Positions 47,816 through 60,471 of a stretch of DNA of 64,000 bases are shown here, piece after piece. The stretch comes from Capsicum annuum (taxonomy: Eukaryota; Streptophyta; Magnoliopsida; Solanales; Solanaceae), in assembly GCF_002878395.1 (NCBI RefSeq), contig NW_025861174.1, positions 323,847 through 387,846 of the forward strand, in the 5' to 3' direction. The position numbers and the translations under genes are program-made. The notes beneath the pieces are model-generated. The model was given only the letters and a program-made list of their open reading frames with translations. It was not told where the DNA came from and did no database searches. The number at the start of each line of letters is the position of its first letter. The stretch's first letter is position 1.

Positions 47816-49230
47816 TGATGAACGACAAATTTTCCACCTATTTTCATCTAAATTCTTGCACACTATGGTGAAATTATTGAACATATAAGACTAGTTCTGT
47901 ATAAAATGTACTATTTTCCAATATCTGTGATCTTACAGGTAAATCTGATGAAAAAGAGTTGAGATAAAGCTGGAAAGAAAGGAAAATGACCAAAAGATTC
48001 ACAAAGGCTGAAGATAGGCCCCAAGATATGACCCTCAGGTGCTGCAATCATACTCTGAAGGTCGCGATCATGATGTATCAAGATCTCATGCATGCTACGA
48101 TCGTAAGACAAATCCTGGCGATCATGGAATTACTACTGCGACTGAGGAACGCGATCATAGTGTCGTGACTATGATCGAAGACGGCGATTGTGACTGTTCA
48201 GGAAATTTGAGGGGAAGATTTGGTATTTCACTTTGTAAAATCCCAAGATACTAAAGGCTAAATCCTTCATGTTTTTTGGGATCAAATTTTGAAGATTTGG
48301 GAGTTTGAGAACAATTTTGTGAGTGAGAAATAATTTGTGATGTGGTCCTAAGAGATATTTTGATTTTGTTGATTGAATTTAAATCTTGGAGAATATATTT
48401 ACTTTAATTTTAATGGATGAGTGAAATTCCAACTTGGTATATTTCTTTCCTTTAATTTCATGAGTAGCTAAACTAGTCTCTTGGGGTTATGTTTGGTTAT
48501 TTGGTGAATAATGTTTGGGTATTGATTGTTAGTCCAACTAGTTAGTTAATTGTGATGGGTTTTGCTTTTACTCTATGTTTGAATTGAGAGTTATGGGTGA
48601 AAACCTTAATTGCCTTGGATCCCATATCATCCTTGAAAGAGGGATGTGAGTAAAGAGTAAAATAATAACTTGAATTAGCTCATTGAATAGCATTATCTTA
48701 GAAATAAGGGTGTTATTTGATATAGCTCATTCAATGAAATCATCTTTGAAATAATAGTGTAAACTGAGGTATTGGATTGGTAGATTTGATATGCTTGTAA
48801 GGTGTTTGAAAGAACTCATGAGTGAGATTTGGTGTTTTATTGAATGATTAACAGCAAGACCTAAAATCTAGCTTACCGAAAATGCTTAACTAACCTAGGA
48901 CCAATTGTTGATAACCCAAGCATGAATCCCACACAAAGATGACCTAACCTCACCTCTTCAATTTTGAAGCACTCCAAAATTTGTCAATCTCATAATAGTG
49001 TTAATTCTTGTTGCATTAACTTCACCTTAAATCATACCCCCCTACCCAAATTTATTTTCTTTTATTGTTTTATTTTGCATTACGAGTTAACACATAGTTA
49101 ACTCTCAACACTTACAAGTTGTGAATTCTAAATTTCCATTCCATAGGAATTCGACCCCGACTAATAGTTGGATATTATATTGATAACATCCGCCTTGCAT
49201 TGAATTTGAAGTGTAAGTTGAGCATTATCA
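47816..49230 (+). repeat. 3' LTR of the Athila element
   Basis: 1415 bp, diverged from the 5' copy. The terminal hairpin is destroyed (TGATGAACGACAAATTTTCC). The TATA box is mutated (TACTAAAGG), and the hairpin before it is reduced. The word block persists (48040-48200). It ends GTGTAAGTTGAGCATTATCA. Confidence 0.85.
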
Positions 49231-49580
49231 TTGAGCTAGAGAAATTATGTGATTTCACGCGTTATAAGTGCGTACACATGATATCTTTGACTAAAAATTG
49301 ATTAAAATAAATTAATTAATTAGAAAAAATAAATAAAATCTAACAACCTTTCATTTTCCCCACCAACCCTTGTTTCTTTACCTGCCACCCCATGCCTCCA
49401 TTCATGCGCCATTTTCACTAACTTAACTATTTGAGAAAAATAATTAGAAAATATTCCCTAAAATAGCAATTATTAGAACAAAGAAAGAAATTACATAAAG
49501 AAATAACCCCTATTAAATGAGTTCATATCCATATACAAAAATCTCAAATTTCAAATCATAGAATAATAGAGTATTTCAAA

Positions 49581-49632
<52 letters not shown>

Positions 49633-50265
49633 CATGGGAAAAAATGGTGGTCACCACTTTGAAATCTCAGATCTAGACGTGTTTTCACCTCATTGGAGTT
49701 GCTCCAATATTTTTTCCGTTGAAGCAACAATGTAGATTTGAGATATCATTGGCTTCATCTTCTTCGATGAAGACTAGATATGTTCGGATTTGTATTTTTC
49801 GACAAACATGCATCAACATCTACAACTCTTTTTTTAGTTGATTATTGTTTTTGTTTGAATGTTGGCGGTGATTATCCAATACTACTGGCTGAAAACTGTT
49901 ATTTCGATAAGCTTTTTTATTTGTTTCCACTCCTATGAGTTTTACTTTTCCATTTTATGGTAAAATATTATAACTTCAATACTCTACATGTTAATATACT
50001 TTCATTGAATCTATTTGTTTTATGCAATAGAAAATAGTGGTGGAGCTCTTTGGTAATCTATTTTATTGATGAAAATGGTGTAAATTTTTTCAAAATATTA
50101 TTTTAGGCACTTCCAATAAAAAACTTCATTTTTAAAAAGAAAATTAAAAATAAAAAAGTTATCTTATAGATGAAGATAAAAATGACGTCATTAATGATAC
50201 AAATATGTTGTGGCATTAATTTCTCTGATGTGAATATGACGTGCCATCATATCGTAGCAATGAGA
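49231..50265. other. AT-rich spacer with an (AT)n microsatellite at 49587-49629
   Basis: About 21 AT units in otherwise gene-free sequence. It starts with the TTGAG duplication of the Athila element. Confidence 0.6.
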
Positions 50266-50299
50266 AACACACGCAGTGTCAGAAGAGGATAGACTCACC

Positions 50300-52449
50300 A
50301 GGATGCTCAGTCAGTTGCAGCCCTGTCGAGGATGAAGTACTTATGAATATCACCCCCACACACTCCTCCACCTGACTATGAGGAGAAGGTGAAAGAGTTT
50401 GAGACTACTCTACAGGTTGCTACTCGGACTCTCAGTCTGAGAAGGGGGCCCAAGATTCATCCGATGAGGTTGAGCAAAAGCAGTCATCTGTGATGCCCCA
50501 GTCTGAGAAGGGTACCACTACTCATGTAGAGTAGATAGAGGTACCCTATTCTGATGAGGGTATCGAGCAGCCTTCCCATGATTTATCAGTATAACAGAGC
50601 CCCACACCTACACATACCTATAGGAACTTTTTGAGGAAGAACCTCCGAGTGGTGTATGGAAAGGATATGGAATATATTTGAGCTTGATAGTTGTGTTTAG
50701 GATCTAGGCTAACCTAAGAGGTATATCTATGAGAAGCGCCGAATTGACTTATCAGGGCTAGATTGAGTACCTCAGCTGCGGGCAACATTTGATATATATC
50801 AGGTAGAGTAGATGACTAAGCGACTCGATTCCTACAGCCTGGCTATAGTATGAGAATTTTATGCATCCTACAGAGCTACTGTGGTCCTTTCTATATGCCA
50901 TAATTCGGTCATAATCAAATTTGTATGGTAGCTACAACTTGATCATACAATGGTTAGAGAGGTCAGAGTTGATATTACAGAGGAGACTATCCGCAGAGTT
51001 ATCTTAAACCCAAATTACATCACTTCTGTATCAACAGATGAGTGGAACCACAAATTAAGGATCATACATGATCGACATATCATATGAGAGGTTGAGCACT
51101 GATATGAAAGGATCAATATGGCTAAGTAAACAACCAGTTATATTTCACCGCTGGGTGATACGACCCCATAAATCAAGGGGAAAGTTGTGATCAAGAAGGG
51201 CCTCTTGACATTGGAGGCCAAGTTTTGGTGGTTGATGATTAGATACCGCCTGATACCCACTGCTTCGGATAATACATTGACGTAGGAGGGATTAGTACTG
51301 GTTGCCTATCTGATGGCCAGATATGATGTTAATTTTGCTGCTATTATTTGCCATGAGTTTTATGACGGAGCATTTAGGGAGTTGACTAATCTACCCTTCT
51401 CGTACATGATTCAGAGGTTCTGTGATAAGGCTGATGTGCCTAAGATACCAGGTGTAGACGAGAGGGTAGCTACAATGATGACTTCACAGACAAAGACCAT
51501 GAAGGGTCTTGCAAGTTGAGGGACTTCCAGGAGATCGAGATAGCAGGCAGCAGTACCACGAGCCCAGTCTAAGGGAACAATAATTTTCATAGAGACTTTT
51601 GAGGCACGTTAGGATGATGCAGGTATTAGTATTGACATGGATATGAGGGAGCAAAGAGAGGCTCCTAATTCAAGTACACAGGGCGAGGGGACACAAGATA
51701 CTTCCTCTTCAGCCCAGCTTCGACCTCATATCCAATTGGTACATTTACAGAGCCTATTAGCCATCCACTATAGCGGTTGCGACAGGTATGATTACTATAT
51801 ATGGTGAGTTTCTACAAAGCTTAGTGGTTAGCCAGAGGTCCACAGAAGCTAGAGTGAGGGCGTCGAGACTAAGATGACTACCCTATAAAATTAGATAAGA
51901 TTAGAGGTTAGGACTCGATTTGATCAGGTATAGCACCAATGGGTGGTCGTACTAAGTACTGCACAGTCCGAGCTATGTGCCAACTTCTAGAGATAACTTG
52001 ATAAGATTGAGAGATGAGTTATAGCCCGATATACAAAGACAGCTACACCAGATCTAGCCCAAATGAGGGAGTATTTTGATGTGTTATGAGCATAGGAATG
52101 CTCTCTTATGGAGAGTCATGTTGTAGTAACTCCCTCAGTTATACCTTAGGTGGTCTAAATATCACTTCCATTCATACAGAGGTAGTTTGATTTTCTTACG
52201 GAGGGTGATGAGGAGGTCCCAATAGTTGGGTTCAAGAGAGGTATCATAGATAAATTGTTGGACACTGATTTACCATATGACTAGACCATTAAAAAGACCA
52301 AGCAATATTCGATAAAGTCTGCATTCGTCGATAGGAAAAGGCGTGCATCTCTAGTAGCGGATGCATCATCCAGTAGTGCATCACTAATACCACCACCTCT
52401 ACCAGTTGATATCCCCTCCTTTAGGGATGCTCCTAATTCAGGGGCGTAG
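50300..52449 (+). pseudogene. putative plant transposon protein-type ORF (broken)
   Basis: Opening part: Ser/Pro-rich with PPHTPPPDYEEKVKEFETTL and two copies of SEKG (nucleotide repeat GTCTGAGAAGGG). Core: KGLLTLEAKFWWLMIRYRLI then PTASDNTLT. After one stop comes the best open segment (51313-51519) with MARYDVNFAAIICHEFYDGA and LPFSYMIQRFCDKADVPKIP. This pattern fits the putative plant transposon protein domain (Pfam PF20167 type, from memory) found in Athila-like elements. Tail: charged, with STQGEGTQDTSSSAQLRP, later DRKRRASLVADASSSSASL, ending PSFRDAPNSGA. Many stops break it; function unknown. Confidence 0.6.
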
Positions 52450-53975
52450 TGCATCCCAGGTATGTTCTCACTTATCTTTATTTCATTATGTTTTAGTGCA
52501 TTGAGGATAGTGCATAGTTTTTTGTTAGGGGTGGGCATACCATGTCGCCGCGGGTGTTTTTATAGTGCTTCTTTTCCCGCCAGTTGTTGTATGGTTGTAG
52601 AACTGGCATGTCTAGGATAATTTTGTGTCGTATTTTGTTTTTCTTTGTATTGTGTTATTTTTGTGTAATTAGAAGATTTTAAGTATTTAGGGTAGTAGTC
52701 ATATTTTGACTGATTTTTAATACCCCTCTAATAATTTGTATTTTAGAACTGTGTGAATGTATATATGTGTGAACTTTGTGAATATTGTAATGACATTATG
52801 ATTAGGGAAATGATAATCACTTTAATAATTGCATAAACCAAATAGATAGTAGTTGGTAATATTGACTTTGTACTCTATGTATGAGAGATACTACATAGTT
52901 CCCATTGTGTGTCGAATTCAGAACTTGCCTGTTTAGTCTTGCCTAGGTTGTAGGATAGTTGGTTAGGAAAGGATCATAGGCCGTTTTTTGAGTTTAGTCA
53001 ACTTTTATCCTAAATGACCTTCCATGTGTGAATTATATCCCTTGATCCCTATTTTGAGCCTTATAGCCTATTTTGTTTGTTTCACCATTAACCTTCCCAT
53101 TTATAGTACAATGAACTTGTTTTAGCCCTGGTCCTCCTTGGATATTGTGCACCTCAACTCAGGCAAAATGCCTAAGTTGAGGGTGATTATCATAGGGGTG
53201 TGTAGTGTAAAATGGGTATGAAGAAGGGTAATATAAGAGAAAGAAAATTAGTAGGGATGGATATGGCAGAAAAAAATGAAAAAGAAAAAGTAAAAGAAGA
53301 GAAAAAATCATGAAAAAGAGAAAAAAAGTGAAAAAGAAAGAATAAAAGACCACACCCAACCTAAATGTGCATAAAAGAATAAAAAGGGAGAAATACGGGT
53401 GGAATAAAAGGAAATTGGTTAATAAGTGAGACCCCAAGGTTAGTTTAGTGCCAAGGAGGCTTAGTCACTTGATATATCCATATTACCATACCAGCCCCCA
53501 AGCCTACATTATAAGCCGAGGAATGTCCTATAGTGATCCTAACTTAACTATCTGAATGCTAAGGTAAAGAAAATAAGGGAAAGCCTATGGTATTTTACAA
53601 GCACTAATTGGAACTTATTTCTGAGTATGTGTGTCCCTTGACCTTCACTGCATTAACATGCATGATTTCATATGAGTGAGTGGGACATCCTTGTTTTGAG
53701 GGCACTTGAGTCATATTCTAGCTATTTTCTTGTTTTGGGTAGTGTAACTTGTATATATGAGTGGTTTTCTATTGCTAATGTAATTGCCATACCTTGATCC
53801 CACTGTGTCACATAGTTATGCTTCATGCTCATACACAGTTGGTTTTGAAAAATAAAACTAGAGGGGGATGTTGTGTTTTGAGTTTAAGTGTTGATTGACT
53901 GCCTTGAATAGGTTAGTTTCTCCTAGTTAAGTATCATTTTTTTTGTTGTGTTTTGTTACTTGAGGACATGAAAAT

Positions 53976-53993
53976 GTTCTAAGTTGAGGGTGT
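53976..53993 (+). other. polypurine tract of the truncated Athila-like element
   Basis: GTTCTAAGTTGAGGGTGT directly precedes the LTR start, as at 47798-47815. Confidence 0.6.
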
Positions 53994-55384
53994 TGATGTG
54001 CTATAAAAATATAGCACTTTCTACCCTTAAAACAAAGAAAAAATGCAAGTTTTTGAGGTTATTTTGTTAGTAGGAAATAATGTTTTGGATGATAAGTTTG
54101 TGAAAAAGGTAAAAAGAGGTGTTTTTGGCTATTTTGGAGCAATTATGGATATTCGGAATATTTTCCAGCTTGTTCTTGATCAAAGCATGTTTGGTAATCG
54201 AAAGAGAGCTGAAAAGATGACTCTTAGCACCTACTAATTCAACATGTGGCCTCAAGTTGGACATACAGAACGCATGTAGGCAAAGCAAGTACCAGAAGTC
54301 TGAAATCCCAAGAGCTGAACTTGCAGGATTTTTGCTCCCGGTACCTGTGGTTTGTACCTGCGCCCAGTATCAGGACTGCAGGTACTACCTGCGCCTTGTG
54401 ACAGACTGCAGGTACGGACCACATGTGGCCACCGACCTGATTTTCTCCTATTTTGTTTGGGCTTTGTTTTTAGTCAGAGTTACACAATTTTGATATGCAC
54501 AAACATATTTTGATTCAAAGATCCATCTTTGATCTTGGGATTTTTTTGTATTGACTTTAGTTCATTAATTCAGTTATAGTTGTGGGTTTTATTACTTCTT
54601 ACCATTGATATTTAATCTATGCTTTCGAATATGACTATTATTGATTTCTTCACAAATATGAGAGGCTAAAACCCATAGCTACGGTTGTGGAAACCCTGGC
54701 AGATTGACGAAGTAGGGGAAGTGCTTTCATAGTTCTGAACTGATACCTATGCATGTATTTCTTTGTCTTTGTTATGAATATTTTTCTTAATAGGTGCAGA
54801 CATTAGCATCCCTCCTAGATGATGATGCTTACTCTAAAAGAGGAGAAGGACTAGGAAAAGATAAGGACAGTAATTTGGAGTTTAACTGTCGATCCACGCT
54901 TCTAGTTTCTATCTTAGTAAGATAGTTAGGATTTATCTAATAACTAGAGACTCAGAAGGTAATAGTTAATTGGGATCAATATAAGGGTTAGTAAGGCGAC
55001 ATCCTAAGGCTCAAAAGGTAAAGGGTGAAATCATTCTGCTCATCCAAAAGACTGTAGAAGGTACATAACTTATCGATTCTTCATGCAAGGTATCGGGTTA
55101 GTTCAATAAAGCATGATATGCCTACCGAGTTGAGAATCCAGGGGGAACACAATCCTAATGTTCACCTACACTGATTACAACTGAAGTTAATTTAGTTACT
55201 TGCTCGAGACTACTACATCAAAACACCCTTCATTTAATTTCCTAGTTCTACCTGTAGACTACAACTGCTTGGGATCTGAAAAACCACATGTTCCCTTGGG
55301 ATTCGACCCCAACTTCTATTGGGTTACTATATTTTGACAACGATCATATCATCACTAATAGGAGGTGTTATTTGGACATCATCA
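53994..55384 (+). repeat. 3' LTR of the truncated Athila-like element
   Basis: It starts TGATGTGCTATAAAAATATA and ends GGACATCATCA. The first 24 bases contain a perfect hairpin, GTGCTATA (53998-54005) and TATAGCAC (54010-54017). A word block at 54280-54425 repeats CTGCAGGTAC in both orientations; GCAGGTACTACCTGC is a 15-bp palindrome with one central base. No 5' LTR is in the window. Confidence 0.7.
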
Positions 55385-56218
55385 ACTGTTACAGTACATG
55401 ATCTAAATACTCAATCCACTACTAAAAAATCACCCATGAGAGTAGATATGTGCAATGACACAATTAATAAATCATAAGACAACTCCAACCGTGGCGCATA
55501 CTAAGCAAAAACATAAGAATAAGTGGATCCTGGATCAAATAAAGCAAGGGCGACTGGTTGCACACCAAAATCGTACCTGTAATAACAACATTCAAAGTCT
55601 CAGCCTCGGGTTTAGCAGGTATTGCATACAACTAACCACTCCTCCACCTTGATGGGTACCTGCCTAACCGCCTATTCTACCTGCTTGAGAGTCTTTTCAA
55701 GTACCCTAGAACCACCCCTGCTACCATGTGAACCACCTCTAGTTGAGGGATGAACTGTTTGAATAGGGGAACACTTTGAGCTGAAGCAACAATCACCCAC
55801 GACTAGGTAAATCTCGTGAATAGTGACCAGGAAGTTCACAAGTAAAATAGGAAACATGAGCTAAACTAGAACCAATAGATCCGTCTGACCTGGAGTAACC
55901 TCCATGACTAGTATAACCAGAAGGTAAAACTCTCAAAGACTGACTATTGTCCTTTCCAGGGAGACCACTAGCACTAGACTGACCTCCGTTAGTAATCTAA
56001 AGTGCTGCCTAAACCGATCGACTTAGCTAACTCTGAGACTGATAGGATAGACGTGGATGATACCTACTCTGAGAACTACTATCTCTAGGTCAGGAACTTT
56101 GATGGATCCTACTGAATATGCCCTGAAACATAGGCCTCTTATCACGACCCTCATAGTGCATCTCCTCCATCACCATAGCATAATCCAAAACCTTAGCAAA
56201 AGACCTACCTACAAAAAC

Positions 56219-56692
56219 TTAACTCTGAGTAGCCATAAAAATGGAAAGTATCAACCCTCGAACAAAGCAGTAAACTCTCTCATACTCAATACCCAGAATA
56301 GAAGTCGCATGCCTAGCCAACTTATGACAACGAGCCTCATACTCTGCAACTATCATGGAGCCCTTCTCTAATCTAGATATTTGATCCCTCAAACAATCTT
56401 TAAGCTTACGAGGCATGCACTTCTCCAAGACCATATTAGAGAATTGAGTCCAACTCAAGGAAGAAGATCCAATTGGTCTAGAATCCATAAAACCTCTTCA
56501 CCAATGTAAAGCAGCCAAATCCAGCCTAAATGTGGTGTAATCCACACCACGATTCTCTATAAGGCCCAAATTACGGAGTCTATCCTCAAAAGGAATTAGA
56601 AACTCATATGCATCCTCAATTGGAGCACTAGAAAACTTGGGTGGAGCTAATTTTGACAATCTACCCTATAGTTTCTGCTCCTCAGAAGACAT
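56219..56692 (-). pseudogene. Tekay gag (broken)
   Basis: It starts MSSEEQKL on the minus strand and reads through LAPPKFSSAPIEDAYEFL and ENRGVDYTTFRLDLAALHW to the best open part (56488-56219). That part contains WTQFSNMVLEKCMPRKLKDC, LEKGSMIVAEYEARCHKLA, then RHATSILGIE. This is the retrotransposon gag domain of Del/Tekay elements, which builds the particle that packages element RNA. Stops after EEQKL and AALHW, and after MATQS, disable it. A Cys-containing knuckle cannot be read confidently further on. Confidence 0.7.
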
Positions 56693-56892
56693 AGCGGGCT
56701 GGGAAACCACTGGCTAAGTAGCTGCCAATGCAGAAGGACCCTCAACTCTGTGAGTCAAAGATATAGGTTACGCCTTTACCTTATTACCACTCTACTATGT
56801 AGATTATGCCCTATCAGGTGGCGCACCACCAACTAAACCCTAAAGGTGAACTAATGCATCTCTAAGAACTGAAGAAAAAATAAACTCTGGTT

Positions 56893-56913
56893 GATCCTAG
56901 GCTTATCACTGGC
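56893..56913 (-). other. primer-binding-like site of the Tekay element
   Basis: The minus strand reads CCAGTGATAAGCCTAGG, a diverged form of the initiator-Met site TGGTATCAGAGC, placed between LTR and gag. Confidence 0.45.
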
Positions 56914-56920
56914 CCACCAC

Positions 56921-59900
56921 TGAGCTAAATTATGATATAAGTATGATAAAATGCAAGATAACGTAACTAAGTCAAGGTACAAAAATGAACTTGAATCATC
57001 TCCAAAATCACTATGCATAATAAGTAATTAACTGGAATAACAATATAACATAAGGTATCTACACATGCCAATATCACCGTGCATGGATAGTAAACGATTC
57101 GAAATAATAACCTGTCATAAAACATTAACGCAAGCAACCGCAAACTACAAAATTGGCTCTCATACGTAAATTGGTGCAGAAAAGTAAAGAACTCATCACA
57201 GTCTTTCATACAACTGGAGAGTTCACTCAAGAGAAGAACAAAATAATCAACCAATATTATAGCTAACTTTCATCATCATATAACTATAGTTCCATAATTT
57301 TCATCAATTGATCATTTACAAATATTTCACAATTCACCAACATTAGACCATGTACTAACATTCCTTAATACTATCATCATTTAGCAATCTTAGCCTTAAT
57401 ATAGACTAGTTACCATTTTCTAGCTAACCATCTCTTATTACTAGTCCATTTGACTATTGATCATAATGTAACTTCTAATCATCTTTCAACAAGTATTTAC
57501 CACCTAGCCATTAATTATCAATTGTTAGCTAACCATCAATTGTCACTAGCATTATCTATTACCAATCATCATTTATTACTAACCATCATTACCAATTAAA
57601 CTTCATTTGTTAACTAGTCATTTTTAGCCACTTAAAAAAAATATCCACCATTAATCCTCATTTAGCACTAATCATCAACTATTCTACTTTATAAACATAT
57701 ATCACTTTTAGAATACAATAGGCATCGCTAATACCGACATCACACAAATTACTCATATATGTGTGTGTATATATATATATAATCATATAATTTACTATAC
57801 ATAGGGCTAGCCGAACTCGAACCAATAGATGTACACATAGGCACATCAATATAATCATTATCCGACCTTGTCAGGTATCAATGCATCATCATAATCATTC
57901 TTTGGCCTTTTTGGATATCAATATTATCACAATATGCTCTGGCCTTATTGTGTATCAATATCATCGTAGTATCCTCCGACCTTGTCGGGTATCATCATAT
58001 GATCATAATATTCTTCGGCCTTGTTGGGTATCATCATACCGTCATAATATCCTATGGACTTGCCAAGTATCATCATATCATCATAATATCCTACGAACTC
58101 GTTGGGCATCATCAATCATCATAACATCCTCCGGCCTTGTCGGGCATCATCATAGCATTATAATATCCTCCGACCTTGCTGGGTATCATTATATCATCAT
58201 AATATCCTCTAGCCTTTTCAGGCATTAATGCATATATATAATCATAATCAGTGGAAAAATCAATAGCATAAGCAAGCATACAATGAAGTATCATGATATC
58301 AAACATAGTTAATGTCATAACTTCCCAATATAAGCAATAAGCATGGCTCCTTACATTATTCATGGCACAATTAGTAATATCATCCTTAGGAATATTTTCT
58401 AGCATGTTTCTAGCATAATTTTTTAGCATGTTCATAATCATAAGCAATGACCCATTAATAGCATATTCAATGGTCTATCATTAGCATAAAAGATAGTTTA
58501 TCAATAGCTTGAGTAATATCTAATCCATAGCATAATCTATAGCTTATTCATAGCATAGTCAATAACATAATTTAAGGCTTAGGCAACATCATAGTCAAGG
58601 GCTCATTCAATAGTATATTCGGTAGCCACAACAATAGCTCATTATAAGCTTAAACAATAAATCATACATATGGCATAATCATTAGGCATTACTTATAACG
58701 CCATTCATAATAACCAACAAATACAAAGGTTCTCAACATTGCCAAAAAAAGGCATCCTCTAAGCATTAATAAGCGTATAAGGGTCTCAAGATGACTATTC
58801 AACAATCTTGGCTTATGGTGGGTCAAAGAGCCCACTTCTAACTCCCCAAAATACTTTCTAAGTCAAACACTACCCCACACTAGGCTATGGCATCTAAATC
58901 CATGCTTAGATGTATAACAAGCCACCATTAATCCTAAGATAGAGATTCTTCTCAAGCACTTAAACTAAGTCCAATGAAGCTACAACAACCTTCATTAGTG
59001 TAAAAAACTATAGCCAAACTTATGCTAAGCATGATTAGTTAGAGAATTCTACTAAATTTAGAGCAAACTAAGGCATTCTCATGCTAAACATGAGTAATGA
59101 AGTTTAACGTACTAAGGTTCAAGGAAAAAATAAAGGTATTTCACTCTACGAGTTCAATTTAGCCTAAATGATCCACTAAACCCAAATCTTGCATTTCATC
59201 GATCAAAATCCTAAAACCCATCCCAAATCCAACATAATATCATCAGAATACTATGACATAGCTCAATCTAAAAAGGGATAAAGCTAGCCTACCTAAACAC
59301 CGAAGAAACTTCAATGAATCGCTAAACCTTCATTTTTTTCCTTTCAAGAAGCCTCCTCAAGATGCCAAGCTATCAAAAAACACATTCTATTAATCAATAT
59401 GAGAATATTGATAACCATATTGCACCACTGTGCTTCGGATTCAAAAATTACCTCAAAACCCCATGTGGGTCCCACTTATGAAAAATCATATTTTCATAAC
59501 TAGCCCAACATAATATCAATCTCAATGAATTATTACCCTCATTAGTGGGTAAAAACCAAGCTAATTTGGGGCTAAAATTAAGCCCTAAAGGTTTCGGGGT
59601 TTTGAGAATCAAATCAAGAAATTTCACCAAGAAAATGGTGAATTCTTACCTTAAATTGGATGATAATCATGAAAATAGATGTTAATCTAGCTTCACAAGC
59701 TCCCATAAGCTTCAATTCTAAGTTAACACACTATTTTTGGATTTAACTCTCAAGGGGGAAGATTAAAAATGCTAAAAATCATGGAAATGGGCACAATTTA
59801 TCCCCAGTCTAGGCCTCAGCAATCGCTATCGCAACATATAGGTGTGCTATCGCACTACATCCCCACTGTCAAGGTTGTCGCGATCGCGATAGGTCTTTAG

Positions 59901-60471
59901 AGATCGCACTCTCTCCTCTGCCCTAGGAGTCTTGGCGTGACCCTTGGCTGGTGATCGCTGCTGCAACAATTGATAGTTGAAACATAAAAGTCTTTAAAGT
60001 TTTTGTCAAGCCCTCGAAATTCATCCAAAATCACATATACGTAAATGAACTATCTAACCACACTAAATTCGGCGTTCTGGACTTAATATAGTACTCAAAA
60101 TTTCTATCTGAGATCGTTTAGACCAAATATGGGTCCCACACCAAAATTTCTAACTTCTCAACTTTCCGACTAATCGGTCAAAATGAGCTCGAGTGCCTTA
60201 GGACCCAAACCAAAGGTCCTAAAATCATTATTCTACAGCTGCTAGTTCAGTCAGAATTTGCATACGAGATCATTCTACTAAAGATTCCACCTGGTGGCCA
60301 TTTGGAACTAGTGAAGACATCAAAATAGGAAATTGTCTCTAAAAACAAATGAACTGCCCGATAACCGAACTATCAGTCCCAGTAAGTCATAAATGACTTG
60401 GGGAATCTATGGAAAAGCTCTAATGGAAAAAACATGCAGGAATATGGAAAATGACCTAAAGGGTCATTACA
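56921..60471 (-). repeat. 5' LTR of the Tekay element
   Basis: The minus strand starts TGTAATGACCCTTTAGGTC (outer edge at 60471) and ends TAATTTAGCTCA (inner edge at 56921). It contains a 39-bp minisatellite, AT-rich stretches full of ATAGCATA words, and a CpG-rich word block (59810-59960) with a 12-bp palindrome TCGCGATCGCGA (59878-59889). The inner edge is less certain than the outer one. Confidence 0.6.
57859..58240. repeat. 39-bp minisatellite, about nine to ten copies
   Basis: The unit is close to ATCCTCCGACCTTGTCGGGT followed by ATCATCATATCATCATAAT. Because 39 is a multiple of three, an open frame of 115 codons (57881-58228) with a 13-residue period appears. I regard that frame as a by-product. 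Copies differ mainly in the CCGACCTTGTCGG part, itself an imperfect palindrome. Confidence 0.85.

Larger units (their letters stand above)
36542..49230 (+). mobile_element. complete but dead Athila-type Ty3/gypsy element
   Basis: The element is bounded by LTRs starting TGATGA and flanked by a perfect 5-bp duplication TTGAG (36537-36541, 49231-49235), so both edges are exact. Inside, in order: primer site, gag, gag-pol linker, protease, RT, RNase H, integrase, a long non-coding stretch, polypurine tract. The tRNA-Asp-type primer site, LTRs of about 1.4 kb and the space after integrase fit the Athila clade. Without the 2.26-kb nested insertion it is about 10.4 kb. All coding parts carry stops or frameshifts. 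Confidence 0.85.
50266..55384 (+). mobile_element. 5'-truncated Athila-like element with a transposon-protein-type ORF
   Basis: It begins abruptly inside coding-like sequence, continues through a broken ORF and a non-coding stretch with the CCTAAGTTGAGGGTG marker (about 53170), and ends with a polypurine tract and a complete LTR. No RT or integrase is present, so it may be truncated or from a non-autonomous family. It abuts Tekay gag-protease sequence on its right. Confidence 0.6.
55385..60471 (-). mobile_element. Tekay/Del-type gypsy element, 5' part (LTR, gag, protease start)
   Basis: On the minus strand the order is a 3.55-kb LTR, a primer site, gag, a degenerate zinc-knuckle region, and protease beginning (AIPAKPEAETLNVVITGTI at about 55600). 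It is then cut where the Athila-like LTR ends (55384). The long LTR and gag type fit the Tekay (Del) clade of chromoviruses. Confidence 0.7.

Noticed and set aside
53159..53437. minus-strand 92-codon hydrophobic frame as a membrane protein
   Set aside because: It is the complement of a purine-rich (GAAAAAG) low-complexity tract in the element's 3' non-coding region.
57881..58228. 115-codon repetitive frame as a possible repeat protein
   Set aside because: Fully explained by a 39-bp tandem repeat inside an LTR.
57859..58240. CRISPR-like array of direct repeats
   Set aside because: Repeats are contiguous 39-bp units without unique spacers, in a plant retrotransposon LTR.
58112..58447. minus-strand 111-codon frame
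   Set aside because: Shadow of the minisatellite and its flank in the LTR.
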